The translations under genes and the position numbers were made by a program. DNA of 64,000 nucleotides from positions 2,726,501-2,790,500 of the forward strand of contig NZ_CP096255.1 of the NCBI RefSeq assembly GCF_011516635.5. Reading direction: 5' to 3'. This DNA comes from Bradyrhizobium barranii subsp. apii. GTDB taxonomy: Bacteria > Pseudomonadota > Alphaproteobacteria > Rhizobiales > Xanthobacteraceae. Under the pieces are notes generated by a model. The model was not told the DNA's origin and ran no database searches. It worked only from the letters and a program-made list of their open reading frames with translations. Shown here in pieces: positions 9,949 to 18,557 of this stretch (within the stretch, counting starts at the first letter, position 1; every line of letters begins with the position of its first letter).

Positions 9949-11151
9949 TCAGAGCTCCGCATCATAGAGCTCATGCGCGAACATGCGGATCTCGTTCGAC
10001 GCAGCATCGCCCAGCGCTGTGAGATAATGCAGAAATTCATTAGGATTGTTCATCGAGAAAATGTGCGCGCGGTAGTTCAGCTTGGAACGGAGCCGGCCTT
10101 GCCGTAACAAGGACGCGCATTGCCGATCGACGAACATGGCGTCGACATAGGGCGCATAGGTCGCGATCGCGGTAAAGTCGTTGAGGATGCCCGCACTCAA
10201 TTTTGGGCTTTGCCCGGAGGAGACGCGCCAGCCGAGTGCAGCCATGAGATAGGCGAATATTTTGTGCGCCGGTTGCTGCTCGTTGCCTTTCCAATCAAGG
10301 AAGGTAGACACGTCCTTGCCGGGCACAGCTCGCTTGGCGAATAGGGCCGCTAGCTCCTTGTACCTGTTTTGCAGGCCGAAGCTCATATCTAGCACGCTGG
10401 ATGGATCGTCGGATGCAAAAGCCGTATAGCTTCGCTTCACTTCCTCCTGGAGCGCATAGCGCATGGCGGGGCCGTAGCTTGTGAGTTCGTGCTTCAAGAT
10501 CTGGTCAAAGGTCGCTCGGTTCTTCACCCAGCCTTCCGCCAGCTGTTTCAGGCTGTCCTCAGCCGTTGCCTTGCTCTTCCGCAAGCCCGGCGCGAACATC
10601 GAAAAATCGGAGTTCACTCCGATGTGATAGATCGGTAGCCAAACATTGCGATCGCCGGACAACACGTCGTCCACGTTGAAGGAAAGGGAAGGTGGTTCTT
10701 CTCCGTGGAGATAGGCCTCGGCAAAGATCCACTCCTGCAGCCGGGCGATGCTGTCGCTGTTCTCGAATCGCGTCACTCCGCTGAACATCTCGTGCGCGAG
10801 ACGTAGTTCCTCCGGCGAATGGAAAACAATCGTCTCGTCGGAATGAAGGTTCGAGAAGGGAAAGATGACCTGTTGCCTCAAATACGCGCGGTTGGCGAAC
10901 GCGTAGCAGTCTTGCCAGAATTGTTCACTAGGTGCGCCGGCGCGCCGTGTCCTTGTTTTGATCTTGTAGAGCTCACTGACGGCGAACTGGTCGAGGTAGA
11001 CAACGCGCTTGTCCAGATCAGGAAGAATCTCTCCGTGCGAGTAGCGGCATTCTGCACAGCGCTTCTCCGCTACGGTGCCGCCGACGGAAAGCGTGCCAAA
11101 CGCTTCTGCTTTGCATTTCGGGCATTTTCGATATGGCGGCAATTCAAACAT
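9949..11151 (-). CDS. Zinc-ribbon plus PIN-like nuclease domain protein
   Basis: The protein has 400 residues. The N-terminus carries four cysteines in two pairs (C10/C13 and C32/C35), a zinc ribbon. Directly after it is RVVYLDQFAVSELYK with D54, the first acidic position of a PIN-like strand. Near residue 350 comes TYAPYVDAMFVDRQC, which matches the late acidic motif of PIN-like RNases and toxins. The middle is helical with no membrane segment. It lies 53 bp downstream of the E1 gene on the same strand, so it may be the last gene of the ubiquitin-like operon. PIN-like proteins cut RNA. A role as effector or toxin of the conjugation system is attractive but unproven; it could also be an independent gene. 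Confidence 0.6.
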   Translation of the reverse strand: MFELPPYRKCPKCKAEAFGTLSVGGTVAEKRCAECRYSHGEILPDLDKRVVYLDQFAVSELYKIKTRTRRAGAPSEQFWQDCYAFANRAYLRQQVIFPFSNLHSDETIVFHSPEELRLAHEMFSGVTRFENSDSIARLQEWIFAEAYLHGEEPPSLSFNVDDVLSGDRNVWLPIYHIGVNSDFSMFAPGLRKSKATAEDSLKQLAEGWVKNRATFDQILKHELTSYGPAMRYALQEEVKRSYTAFASDDPSSVLDMSFGLQNRYKELAALFAKRAVPGKDVSTFLDWKGNEQQPAHKIFAYLMAALGWRVSSGQSPKLSAGILNDFTAIATYAPYVDAMFVDRQCASLLRQGRLRSKLNYRAHIFSMNNPNEFLHYLTALGDAASNEIRMFAHELYDAEL

Positions 11152-11204
11152 GCGACGGTGCCAGGATCAAAAGCATCAATATAGTAGGAAAAGGCGTATG
11201 TCCG

Positions 11205-12569
11205 TCACGCGGCTGCTGCGACACTGCCGGGATTGAAAGCCTGCAGCGTGGGTCCCTCGATCGCAGTGAAATCTCGTGGATCACGCAGGTGAATAGATAC
11301 GAGTTCGTAGGATTGTCCGCCCACACAGAGCCTCACAAGTTCACTGATGGCGAGCGCTGCGGCCACTGAACCGACAAACGGAGCGCCGATCGAGCGGCCA
11401 GCAAGCCTTATCGTCCCGCAGCGATCACCCGACTCCTCCAACATTGCGCGATAGGCAGGGAGGGTGATGTCCGCATCTGATGCTCCAGCCTGAGACCACA
11501 CCTCTCGGGCGGGTCTGGACGACGGAAATGTATGCAGGTCGATCCCGAGGAAATCCTGCGGCCCTCGCCCCAGACCTGTTTCGATAACCCGGCCGAATCC
11601 CACGTCCTCGATCGCTTGCCGTGCAAGTGCCTTGTCCACGCCGATCAATGCTAGGCTGGGGTCCCGAGGCCCGACCACAAAATTGGGCGCAAAGTCTCGC
11701 TCGACAATTGAGGTCTCGAAGCCTCGGGCTTCAGCCCATTTTGCCATGGCACGAGTCTTCTTTGTGCGAAGCATGATGCGTGTGGTCAGCATAGACGTGC
11801 TCAGATTTGAAGGTGCGACAACATCAGTGTCTTGTAGGACCACGCGCAGGGCCTTGTGACCGTAGGGTAGAAGCCCGAGCGTCCAAAGGTAGGCCTGCCC
11901 GAGGTTACCCATACCCACCATCCAAATATCGGATGGAAGTCGATCCAGCGAAGGTCCGCTTGCTCCCGTCAGCCAGTCACGACGCAGGTCCCAAAGATCG
12001 AGTCCTACAGCTCGGCGGCAAGCGATCGGCGTACCGCCGCGCGCACGTTGGAACAACTCAGCAACACCCAGTGATCCCGCTAAAACTCCGGCCGGTGTGA
12101 ACACACCCGTTTCAGCAAGGCGCAGTCCGCTACTTGCCGGCACGACCCCACCGCACCAGTCTGCAAATGTGATGCGCAACGCAAGGGGCTCGAGGTCGGC
12201 GCTGCCAATGGTCCCTATCACCAGCGTTGGCAGATCCTTGCGGACATCATTCGCTACGCGCCCGCCCAAGCCCGCAACCGCGCTCTCGATGCTGTCGAAG
12301 CCCGGGATCAAAACCAATAGGCCGCCTCGCGCCCCGACGACGCTGACGCCGCCGAGAAATGCACGTGCTCCGGAATTCACGGCAGTTAGCAGGGCGGCTT
12401 GCAATACCACGCTGTCCGCGATGTCTGGCCGCACGACGATTTGCATGCGATACCCGGTGAAGATGCGTTCGGCTTCCTCGATGGTGGAAGCCTCGCCGGT
12501 GTCGAGTGCGATCTTGACTAGACGGTTGAGCCCATCAGCCATCGCTTCGAGTTCAGTCATGCCGTTCAT
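11205..12569 (-). CDS. E1-like ThiF-family adenylyltransferase
   Basis: The protein has 454 residues when read from the ATG at 12569, one base after the JAB stop, with GGAG just upstream. Residues about 215-300 form the nucleotide-binding Rossmann core: VGMGNLGQAY (GxGxxG at 219-224), then QDTDVVAPSNLSTS (the DxD and Asn positions of ThiF/E1 proteins). Near the C-terminus, DRCGTIRLAGRS with C384 followed by GAPFVGSVAAALAISE matches the catalytic-cysteine region of bacterial E1-like proteins. The first 210 residues are a separate alpha/beta domain. Family knowledge: such enzymes adenylate the C-terminal carboxylate of a ubiquitin-like protein and pass it to an E2. No CxxC zinc pairs are seen. 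The E2, JAB and Ubl neighbours make the assignment strong. Confidence 0.9.
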   Translation of the reverse strand: MNGMTELEAMADGLNRLVKIALDTGEASTIEEAERIFTGYRMQIVVRPDIADSVVLQAALLTAVNSGARAFLGGVSVVGARGGLLVLIPGFDSIESAVAGLGGRVANDVRKDLPTLVIGTIGSADLEPLALRITFADWCGGVVPASSGLRLAETGVFTPAGVLAGSLGVAELFQRARGGTPIACRRAVGLDLWDLRRDWLTGASGPSLDRLPSDIWMVGMGNLGQAYLWTLGLLPYGHKALRVVLQDTDVVAPSNLSTSMLTTRIMLRTKKTRAMAKWAEARGFETSIVERDFAPNFVVGPRDPSLALIGVDKALARQAIEDVGFGRVIETGLGRGPQDFLGIDLHTFPSSRPAREVWSQAGASDADITLPAYRAMLEESGDRCGTIRLAGRSIGAPFVGSVAAALAISELVRLCVGGQSYELVSIHLRDPRDFTAIEGPTLQAFNPGSVAAAA

Positions 12570-12570
12570 G

Positions 12571-13035
12571 TTATTCTCCAATCTTGAGGGTCGAACCGCG
12601 GCAGCCGCCGCGAGGCTGCCAACGATGATCACCCAGATATTCGTAAACCCCGACGCTCCATCGTCGGATAGGCGGCTTGGCCATGCGAGGCAGAATGATC
12701 GCTATGTGACCGGGGCGCGCAATCATCGGATTTTGGCGATCGGAGCTGCTTTGGTCGGCTCCAAGCGGATGAACGTGCGCGTCGGCTATGACCGTCATTT
12801 CCAGCTCTGAGCATCTGTCCCACAGCCTTGAGAAGGCGTCGGCGTGCAAAATGCAGACGCCCGAATCGTATGCGGCGCGATCGAGCTCGTCGTAGTAGAG
12901 GAGCTTCAAAGCTCGACGCTCACCTTCTGTACGATGACCAAGGAGAAATGCTCCGGACTCGTGTCGATTCTCCGTTTTGCGATGAAGCTCAAATGTGAGT
13001 TCGTTCCACAGGGGGCGTGCGATATGCAGAGTCAT
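12571..13035 (-). CDS. JAB/JAMM-type deubiquitinase-like metalloprotease
   Basis: The protein has 154 residues. The zinc-metalloprotease signature is complete: HESGAFLLG with the upstream glutamate E26, then ADAHVHP (H87, H89) and SSSD with D99, in the HxHP...S..D arrangement. The length is typical of standalone prokaryotic JAB domains. In ubiquitin-like operons this enzyme trims the Ubl precursor or removes Ubl from targets. It starts two bases after the E2 stop (one-base spacer) and stops one base before the E1 ATG, so translation is probably coupled. No other domain is fused. The assignment is firm; the substrate is inferred from the neighbouring Ubl. Confidence 0.9.
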   Translation of the reverse strand: MTLHIARPLWNELTFELHRKTENRHESGAFLLGHRTEGERRALKLLYYDELDRAAYDSGVCILHADAFSRLWDRCSELEMTVIADAHVHPLGADQSSSDRQNPMIARPGHIAIILPRMAKPPIRRWSVGVYEYLGDHRWQPRGGCRGSTLKIGE

Positions 13036-13036
13036 G

Positions 13037-13504
13037 TCAAGCCGCGTGCCCCAAATAGTCGCCGGAATTGAGCAAGTCGTGAACGATGCGCAGGTAGTGC
13101 ACGATGCCGACCGACGGATCCCAAATCAGGCTGGGATGTTCGCCGTACCAGTTTGCATGGCCCTCGATGGATTGACGGTCGCACGGGAGGTAAAGACACG
13201 ATCCGTTCTTCCATCCTGGATTGAAGGCCAACGGAATGCGGCTCCTTCCTTTGGGCCATTGATTGTTGGCCAAGGGCGCATCACGAGCGATGTCCCAAGG
13301 CCGTGCCGTTGGCGGCGTTCGCGGGTAGCCGCAACATTCAAAGCGAAGGCCGTATTCTACGCCGTCCGCGGCCCGTACGCCGAAGACAGCGTACGGCCAA
13401 TTTACGGCGACCAGGCGCCATCTTCCTGACGAGGCGCCGAGCAGGAAGCTTCCGCTCGCGAGATGCGCGCGGAAGACATTTTCGTCCGGTGCTGCGACCG
13501 CCAT
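13037..13504 (-). CDS. Prokaryotic E2-like ubiquitin-conjugating protein
   Basis: The protein has 155 residues and starts four bases after the Ubl stop. The core has the pattern of bacterial E2-like proteins: [14 protein letters not shown] (a proline-rich strand and loop), then [15 protein letters not shown] with candidate catalytic cysteine C108 in LPCDR (C103 is nearby), then [15 protein letters not shown] and a C-terminal helix ending [16 protein letters not shown]. The Gly-Tyr-Pro strand, cysteine-bearing loop and W..P segment are in the order found in UBC folds. Family knowledge: the E2 accepts Ubl as a thioester from E1 and hands it to a target. No E3 candidate is seen, as in several bacterial systems. 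Confidence 0.85.
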   Translation of the reverse strand: MAVAAPDENVFRAHLASGSFLLGASSGRWRLVAVNWPYAVFGVRAADGVEYGLRFECCGYPRTPPTARPWDIARDAPLANNQWPKGRSRIPLAFNPGWKNGSCLYLPCDRQSIEGHANWYGEHPSLIWDPSVGIVHYLRIVHDLLNSGDYLGHAA

Positions 13505-13507
13505 GCG

Positions 13508-14023
13508 TCAGCCCTCCACCCGCTTCCGCGGCACAAGATCGAGCTCAACAGAACACGCCTTGCCACTAGTGAGAGCACCGATATGCACGTCTCGGTCAGG
13601 ACGCTTTTGGGTGCCGCGGATTTCCAGCACATGTTCCGCAGCGTCGCGCGGGGAAAGGCCGAACTTTCGTCGCGCCGCCCAGTGATGGACCCGCCCGATC
13701 GTGGCGCTCGGCGGGAATTTGCGCTTGGCGACTTCCCCGTTGAACCGCACCGATACCTCGACATGACGGCATCGCGTCACGTGGAGCTTGAGCGGGATGA
13801 GGATCGCGTCCTCATCGGTGCAGAGGGGGAGCAGCTCCTCCACGATGGTCTCCAGACCGAGCGGCGCGTGCGCGTCCTCGACGAAGACCAGGAGTTCCTC
13901 GGGATTGCCGAGAGAAGGCTCAAAGTTCGCAAGAAGCTCGGCGATCGAGTGGATCGGAGCCGCCTGGCCGACCAGGATCTCGGCAATCTCTCCACCCTGG
14001 ATAAACACGTCGATTGACTTCAT
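13508..14023 (-). CDS. Ubiquitin-like protein with two beta-grasp-like domains
   Basis: The protein has 171 residues, with an ATG at 14023 preceded by AAAGGGA. The C-terminal half (residues 88-171) reads as a beta-grasp domain: EVSVRFNG, then a helix with WAARRKFGL, then HVLEIRGT, then the strand VELDLVP, ending in RKRVEG. The single terminal glycine is already exposed, as expected of a mature Ubl tail. The first 85 residues show a second, more divergent beta-grasp-like pattern (VFIQGG, SIAELL, LLVFVED, PLKLHV), so this looks like a tandem Ubl. It heads a four-gene run with 1-3 base spacers (Ubl, E2, JAB, E1). The first domain could instead be a specialised targeting module. The assignment comes from motifs and operon context. 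Confidence 0.8.
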   Translation of the reverse strand: MKSIDVFIQGGEIAEILVGQAAPIHSIAELLANFEPSLGNPEELLVFVEDAHAPLGLETIVEELLPLCTDEDAILIPLKLHVTRCRHVEVSVRFNGEVAKRKFPPSATIGRVHHWAARRKFGLSPRDAAEHVLEIRGTQKRPDRDVHIGALTSGKACSVELDLVPRKRVEG

Positions 14024-14115
14024 TGTATGTCCCTTTGTTTCGCGCCGCCCGGCGATCGGAACAGCTGCTCAAAGGGTAAGTCGCGGCGTATTGGAAAAAC
14101 CGGAAGTCGGGACGG

Positions 14116-15096
14116 TCAGTCTGGGACCGCGCTGCAAATGAAATAATGAGGGCAGCGCGGGCAGTCGTCAGACGGCTTAGCGGGGTAGGCTCCTTGGCCC
14201 AAGCCCAACATTGCAGCGGACGCTCGCTCCAATCGGTCGGGCATAACGCCATCCAGCTTAACAGGCATTTCATCGTCGGTGGACAGATAGCGAATCCGGA
14301 AGCTGCCCTTTCCACCGAGCGTTTGTTCCGAGGCTTCCAGCATCAGAGCATGCAGCAGCCGCTGGTCAGGCGTCGATGGCGCTCGCCCCGTTCGCAACCG
14401 TCGGACGATTAGATTGCGGCCGGTCTGTTCGATCTCATCGATTTCCAACCGTACCGAATGCCCACCAATGTTGACGGACACGGTTTCCGCGATGCGCATT
14501 CCCGCGCGCGGCCTATGCCGTTCGCGCTCAAGCATCTGCTCGGCCGAGGTCCGATAAACCAGTTCCAGCGGATTTCCCACGGGACCAGTCTCGGCCCAGC
14601 GCGCGTCGAACTCTGCCTTGATCTGTGCGGAATCAACCGCGCCGGTTTGCTGCGAGAGCCAGCGCAGCACTCGATAGACAGTGCGGTGAAAATGGACGAA
14701 GCCGTTGTCTTGGCGCGACCGGCTCACGATCTGCTTTCGCGAGCGGTAGTTTATGGCGAGCGCCTTTCGCTTGGCGTTCGGGTAATCTTTCTCGAAGTTG
14801 GTGGTGTTTGTCGGCGCGGCGCCGCGGAACCGGTAGATCGACTGCCGCGCATCTCCTACGACCCAAAGGGTCTTGCCTTCGCCTGCCAGCTCTTTCAGGA
14901 GCAACGCACTGGCGCGGTTTACATCCTGATATTCGTCGACCAGGATGTGCAGATATTGACCCCGGACTTCATCGCGAATCTCCGGATGGTTCCGAAGGAT
15001 TTCGATCGGGCGGTTGATCAGGTCTGCAAAGTCAACAATACCCTCTGCGCGCAGGCGATCCTCATAGTGACGGTATTCGCCGAGGTGAGGGACACC
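14116..15096 (-). pseudogene. Truncated and internally deleted UvrD-like helicase
   Basis: The frame is open from a TAG at 15097-15099 to 14116. It starts mid-protein (LRAEGIVDFADL), keeps ILVDEYQDVNRAS (Walker B) and VVGDARQSIYRFRGA, then NYRSRKQIV. At about 14735 it jumps to a C-terminal region with DNGFVHFHRTVYR. The N-terminal Walker A and the central motifs IV-VI are absent, so ATPase activity is not possible. The C-terminus has CPRCPHYFIC, a cysteine cluster like those of helicase-nuclease C-termini. It sits 92 bp upstream of the Ubl gene on the same strand and probably once headed that operon. The 5' break near 15090 abuts unrelated sequence. Confidence 0.75.
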
Positions 15097-15310
15097 CTAA
15101 CGGCCGAGTACGCCCCTCTATTAGGAGACTTCAGTTTCGGCTCGAAGACCGACTTACCCCTCGCTATTTCGGATTCGCTAGCTTATGCAATTTTCAGACT
15201 TTCGGCGGGCTATTCAATCCATCCAACCGAGCCGAATGCCGCCGTGGTAGGACCCGCCGACCCTCCATACTACGTATCAAAGATCCCGCTGTCGCGAACG
15301 CTGATCGACG

Positions 15311-16739
15311 GGGGATGTCCCGGGTTCTGTTGAATTTCTGAAGAGGTCGGCGTTGCCCACCTTGAGCCGGTAGGCTCGGGGTGCTGATTCCACAAAGGAG
15401 AGCAACGCCATGACGAGAGATATCACACCGGCTGGTTGGCCGGCGACCGGGGCTGTGGAGAAATCATTTGCGGAAGTGCGAGCGAGCTTCGATCGGTTCT
15501 GCCTTGCGGCAGGAATCGAGGCGCTCGGCACGATGATGGAGGCGGATGTGACAGCGGCCTGCGGGCCGCGCCACGGTCGTGATGCGGCGCGGCGGGCGCA
15601 CCGTTGGGGCCGAACGCGGGGGCGGATCGGTTTCCACGGCGGCAAGATCGAGGTCGGTCGCCCGCGGGTCCGGGGCATGGACGGCCGCGAGGTCACGATC
15701 CCGAGCTGGGAAACGGCGGCGCAGGAGGACTGGCTCGGTCGCTGGGCGATGAACCTGATGCTGATCAATGTGTCGACGCGCCGGTTCGGCCGCGCCGTCC
15801 GGCTGCCCGAGGGTGACGTGCCGGCACCGCCCGGATCGGGGATTTCGAAGTCGGCGGCCTCGCGGAGGTTCGTGGCTCTGTCGGCGGCGCGGCTGGCCGA
15901 CTTCATGGCTGCCGATCTGTCCGCGCTCGACCTTCTGGTGGTCCAAATCGACGGGCTGCATCTCGACGACGATCTCGTGCTGGTGGCCGCGATCGGGGTT
16001 GACGGCGAAGGCAACAAGCATCCGCTGGCGCTGGTGGAAGGGGCGACCGAGAATGCAGCAACGGTTCAGGCCCTGCTGGACAACCTGGTCTCGCGCGGGC
16101 TCGACCCGACGGTGCCAAGACTGTTCATCGCCGACGGCGCGAAGGCGTTGTCGAAGGCGATCCGCCGCACCTTCGGTTCGGCCGCTGCGATCCAGCGCTG
16201 CCAGATCCACAAGGCGCGCAACATCATGGAACGCCTGCCGAAAGAGCATCATGCGGCCACCCGCCGGGTGCTGCGCCAGGCCTGGGAGCTCGATGACGCC
16301 GACAAGGCTGAAAAATTGATCCGCAATCTCGCGCGTCGACTCGACCAGCAATGGCCCGGCGTTGCGGCCAGTATCCTCGAAGGCCTCGACGAAATCCTGA
16401 CTGTCGTCCGGTTGAAGTTGCCGAAGGAGCTTCGCCGATCGCTCGCCTGTACCAATATCGCCGAGAACATGATGGGCACCATTCGCCGCGTCACGCGCAA
16501 CGTTAAACGCTGGCGGGATGCCGGTATGGCCTTGCGATGGGTCGCGGCCGGTATGATCGAGGCCAACAAGGGCTTCCGACGATTGAAGGCGCATAAGCAA
16601 TTGTCGGTTCTGCGTGCGGCCCTTCAAGCTCACCACGATCGCATGACAATCAAGTCCGTTGCCCACGTCACGAGGGCTGCGTAATATTCATTCCGGCAAC
16701 GTCGACCCGACGTAGTTCAACAGCGATCGGGACATCCCC
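15311..16739 (+). mobile_element. Complete IS256-family insertion sequence (1429 bp)
   Basis: The terminal inverted repeats begin GGGGATGTCCCG at 15311 and, read from the other strand, at 16739. They share 'ctgttgaa' about 17 bases in. An 8-bp direct repeat, gatcgacg, flanks the element (15303-15310 and 16740-16747), the size expected for the IS256 family. A second, nearly identical copy starts at 63625 in the same orientation. Confidence 0.93.
15410..16684 (+). CDS. IS256-family transposase
   Basis: The protein has 424 residues and fills the element. It has the DDE order of mutator-like/IS256 transposases: VVQIDGLHLDDD near residue 180, RLFIADGAKAL near 240, the CQIHKARNIMERLP segment, and an acidic residue in CTNIAENMMG near 350. 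Length and motif spacing match the family. The start ATG lies 99 bases inside the left inverted repeat. It appears intact, so the element may still be active; the second copy at the window end supports recent movement. A long frame on the opposite strand is a shadow of this gene. Confidence 0.93.
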   Translation: MTRDITPAGWPATGAVEKSFAEVRASFDRFCLAAGIEALGTMMEADVTAACGPRHGRDAARRAHRWGRTRGRIGFHGGKIEVGRPRVRGMDGREVTIPSWETAAQEDWLGRWAMNLMLINVSTRRFGRAVRLPEGDVPAPPGSGISKSAASRRFVALSAARLADFMAADLSALDLLVVQIDGLHLDDDLVLVAAIGVDGEGNKHPLALVEGATENAATVQALLDNLVSRGLDPTVPRLFIADGAKALSKAIRRTFGSAAAIQRCQIHKARNIMERLPKEHHAATRRVLRQAWELDDADKAEKLIRNLARRLDQQWPGVAASILEGLDEILTVVRLKLPKELRRSLACTNIAENMMGTIRRVTRNVKRWRDAGMALRWVAAGMIEANKGFRRLKAHKQLSVLRAALQAHHDRMTIKSVAHVTRAA

Positions 16740-16797
16740 GATCGACGAGAACACCCTGGCTAGGCTGCGCGATGAGCTTTGCATCCAGCTTCGCTAA

Positions 16798-16933
16798 CCG
16801 CTTTGCGGGTCCGAAAATGAGCTAAGTGAAAGTGCCGATGCCACAGTACTAAAGGCTCTCTTGGGCGCGGAGCGGCGACCCGCGCGCAGCAGGCAATCTC
16901 ATTATTTCTCGACGATCGAGATTTGGAGGATCG
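16798..16933. other. Short intergenic remnant between two disrupted genes
   Basis: This lies between two convergent IS-interrupted genes, the small unknown gene on the plus strand and the 354-residue protein gene on the minus strand. I see no hairpin, repeat or open frame of note. Confidence 0.3.
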
Positions 16934-17076
16934 TTAGCGCTCAGCTTCAAAACTGGTCCGCCGTAAAAAATCCCCGGTGCTGACATTCCATAATCGGCTT
17001 TTCGAGAGGATGAGCCGGCGAGCTAGACTCTGCACGTTAAACACCTCATACGGGCCTAAGAGTCTGTCCGGAAAGA

Positions 17077-17448
17077 TTACCTTGGATTGCATAGCTTTCG
17101 CAGCATGAGTCGGATGGAGGCCAGCTTGAGAAAGGCGAGCGCCCTGTGATTGAAGCATTCCCAATCTTTGGACAGTCTTCGGCATCGCCCGAGCCAGGCA
17201 AAGGTACGCTCGACGATCCAGCGTTTGGGCAAGACGACGAAACGGTGAGCCTGATCGGAGCGTTTGACGATTTCGAGGTTCACGCGCTTCAGAGCGCTAC
17301 GCAGCCCCTTCTGGAAATGTGGCCCTTGATATCCGCCGTCGGCGTAGAGCTTCAGAAGAAAGGGATAGAGGCCGAACAACGTTGCCATCAGGAGCACGCC
17401 GCCGTCGCGATCCTGGATGTCCGCCGCATGCACGATGGCGTGCATCAA
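17077..17448 (-). pseudogene. IS5 transposase orfB portion of the disrupted copy
   Basis: This encodes the C-terminal half of the IS5 transposase with YADGGYQG (second Asp) and IVERTFAWLGRC (Glu), identical in sequence to the intact copies. It is separated from its N-terminal part at 20213-20509 by the 2.6-kb IS66, so no full transposase can be made from this copy. Confidence 0.85.
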
Positions 17449-17697
17449 GAGGCCTTGCGTGTCGACGAGAATGTGCCGCTTCTTGCCCTTGATCTTCTTG
17501 CCCGCGTCGTAGCCATGGAGATCATGAGGCCCCCTTTTTCAGCGCTTTTCACGCTCTGGCTATCGATGATGGCGGCGGTGGGAGAAGCCTCGCGCTCGGC
17601 CCTTTCGCGACATTCGTAAGCGCGAATTTCTCCGCACCTTTTGCTTTTGAGTGCCCTGATGCATGAGGTGTCCACCAAAATAAGTGGACACCTTGTG

Positions 17698-18171
17698 ATG
17701 AGCGACGATGATCAGAAACTGCGGGTCAGGCTTGTTGGCCGGAACGGTCGGCGGCGCTACGAGGCAGCATCGAAAGAGCGTCTTGTCACGGCCTGTCTTG
17801 AGCCTGGGGTTTCGGTATCGAGGCTTGCACTCGAATATGGGGTCAACGCGAACCTCCTTCGGAAATGGATCAAGAAGCACACCGCGACCAGGTCGCTGCC
17901 GCCGTCCTCACGCCCGGCGTTCATCCCGGTTCAGCTTGAGGGGTCCGCCGATCGGGCCTTGTCGCGGCAAGGCAGCGTGGCGGCGGTGGAGTTGCCGTCG
18001 ACTTGCGATGAAGTGCGAGGGTCGGAACCCAAGGGAGCGCCAGCTTTTTGTTCTCCCGCCAAAGTGAGCGTGTCCTTGCCGAACGGCGTGAAACTCGCAC
18101 TGGAATGCGGCGATGTGGATGCCTTGACGGCGATCATCGGAGCCCTTGGCCATGTTCAGACTGGGCGGTGA
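17698..18171 (+). CDS. tnpA: IS66 accessory protein TnpA
   Basis: The protein has 157 residues, read from the ATG at 17698 (MSDDDQK) rather than the upstream TTG. Residues 20-60 form a helix-turn-helix of the transposase-8/IS66 OrfA type (YEAASKERLV, VSVSRLALEYGVNANLLRKW). The C-terminus is the short beta segment common to IS66 OrfA proteins. It overlaps tnpB by 20 bases. Family knowledge: IS66 needs TnpA and TnpB together with the TnpC transposase. Confidence 0.88.
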   Translation: MSDDDQKLRVRLVGRNGRRRYEAASKERLVTACLEPGVSVSRLALEYGVNANLLRKWIKKHTATRSLPPSSRPAFIPVQLEGSADRALSRQGSVAAVELPSTCDEVRGSEPKGAPAFCSPAKVSVSLPNGVKLALECGDVDALTAIIGALGHVQTGR

Positions 18172-18505
18172 CCTGCAGGTCTATCTGCACCGTGAGCCGA
18201 TCGACTTCCGGGCTGGCATCAACAGCCTTGCGGTTCTGGTCCAGGAGACGATGGCACTCGATCCGTTCGCTCCGGCGGTTTTTGCGTTTTGCAATCGCCG
18301 TTGCGACCGGATGAAGCTGCTGTTCTTCGATCGGTCCGGCTTTGTGCTGGTCCTGAAGCGGCTGACCGAGGACAAGTTCCGATGGCCGCGCCGCCAAGAG
18401 GCGGTTGTCACGCTGACGACCGAGCAATTGCATTGGATTCTTGACGGCATCGATATCGATGCGATGGTCCGCCATCCGGTGCGGCAATATCAGGTTGCCG
18501 GCTGA
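18152..18505 (+). CDS. tnpB: IS66 accessory protein TnpB
   Basis: The protein has 117 residues from the ATG at 18152. It is the typical IS66 Orf2 sequence: LQVYLHREPIDFRAG, a central FAFCNRRCDRMKLLFFDRSGF and a C-terminal LTTEQLHWILDGID. The length is that of the family. The same family recurs at 53601-53954 in the second IS66, where the cores are similar but not identical. It is translated from within tnpA. Confidence 0.92.
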   Translation: MFRLGGDLQVYLHREPIDFRAGINSLAVLVQETMALDPFAPAVFAFCNRRCDRMKLLFFDRSGFVLVLKRLTEDKFRWPRRQEAVVTLTTEQLHWILDGIDIDAMVRHPVRQYQVAG

Positions 18506-18557
18506 GCTCTCGAGTTGAGCGGTTGACGCGTCGGTACGGTTCAGATTCAAGAATCCG

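Larger units (their letters stand above)
15085..16797 (+). pseudogene. Small unknown gene interrupted by IS256
   Basis: Joining 15085-15310 to 16748-16797 (removing the IS and one copy of its 8-bp duplication) gives a continuous frame of 91 codons: a GTG start, FSFGSKTDLPL and a tail SRTLIDENTLARLRDELCIQLR with TAA at 16795-16797. The clean restoration shows that the frame was real before insertion. The true 5' end may lie in sequence lost at the helicase junction near 15090. I do not recognise the family. Confidence 0.5.

Noticed and set aside
14458-15333. Plus-strand open frame of 291 codons
   Set aside because: Most of it is antisense to the truncated helicase, whose motifs (VDEYQD, QSIYRFRG) are unmistakable. 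Only the last part, from about 15085, is kept as a separate gene remnant.
15464-16666. 400-codon frame antisense to the IS256 transposase
   Set aside because: It is a shadow of the transposase caused by GC-rich codons, with no motif.
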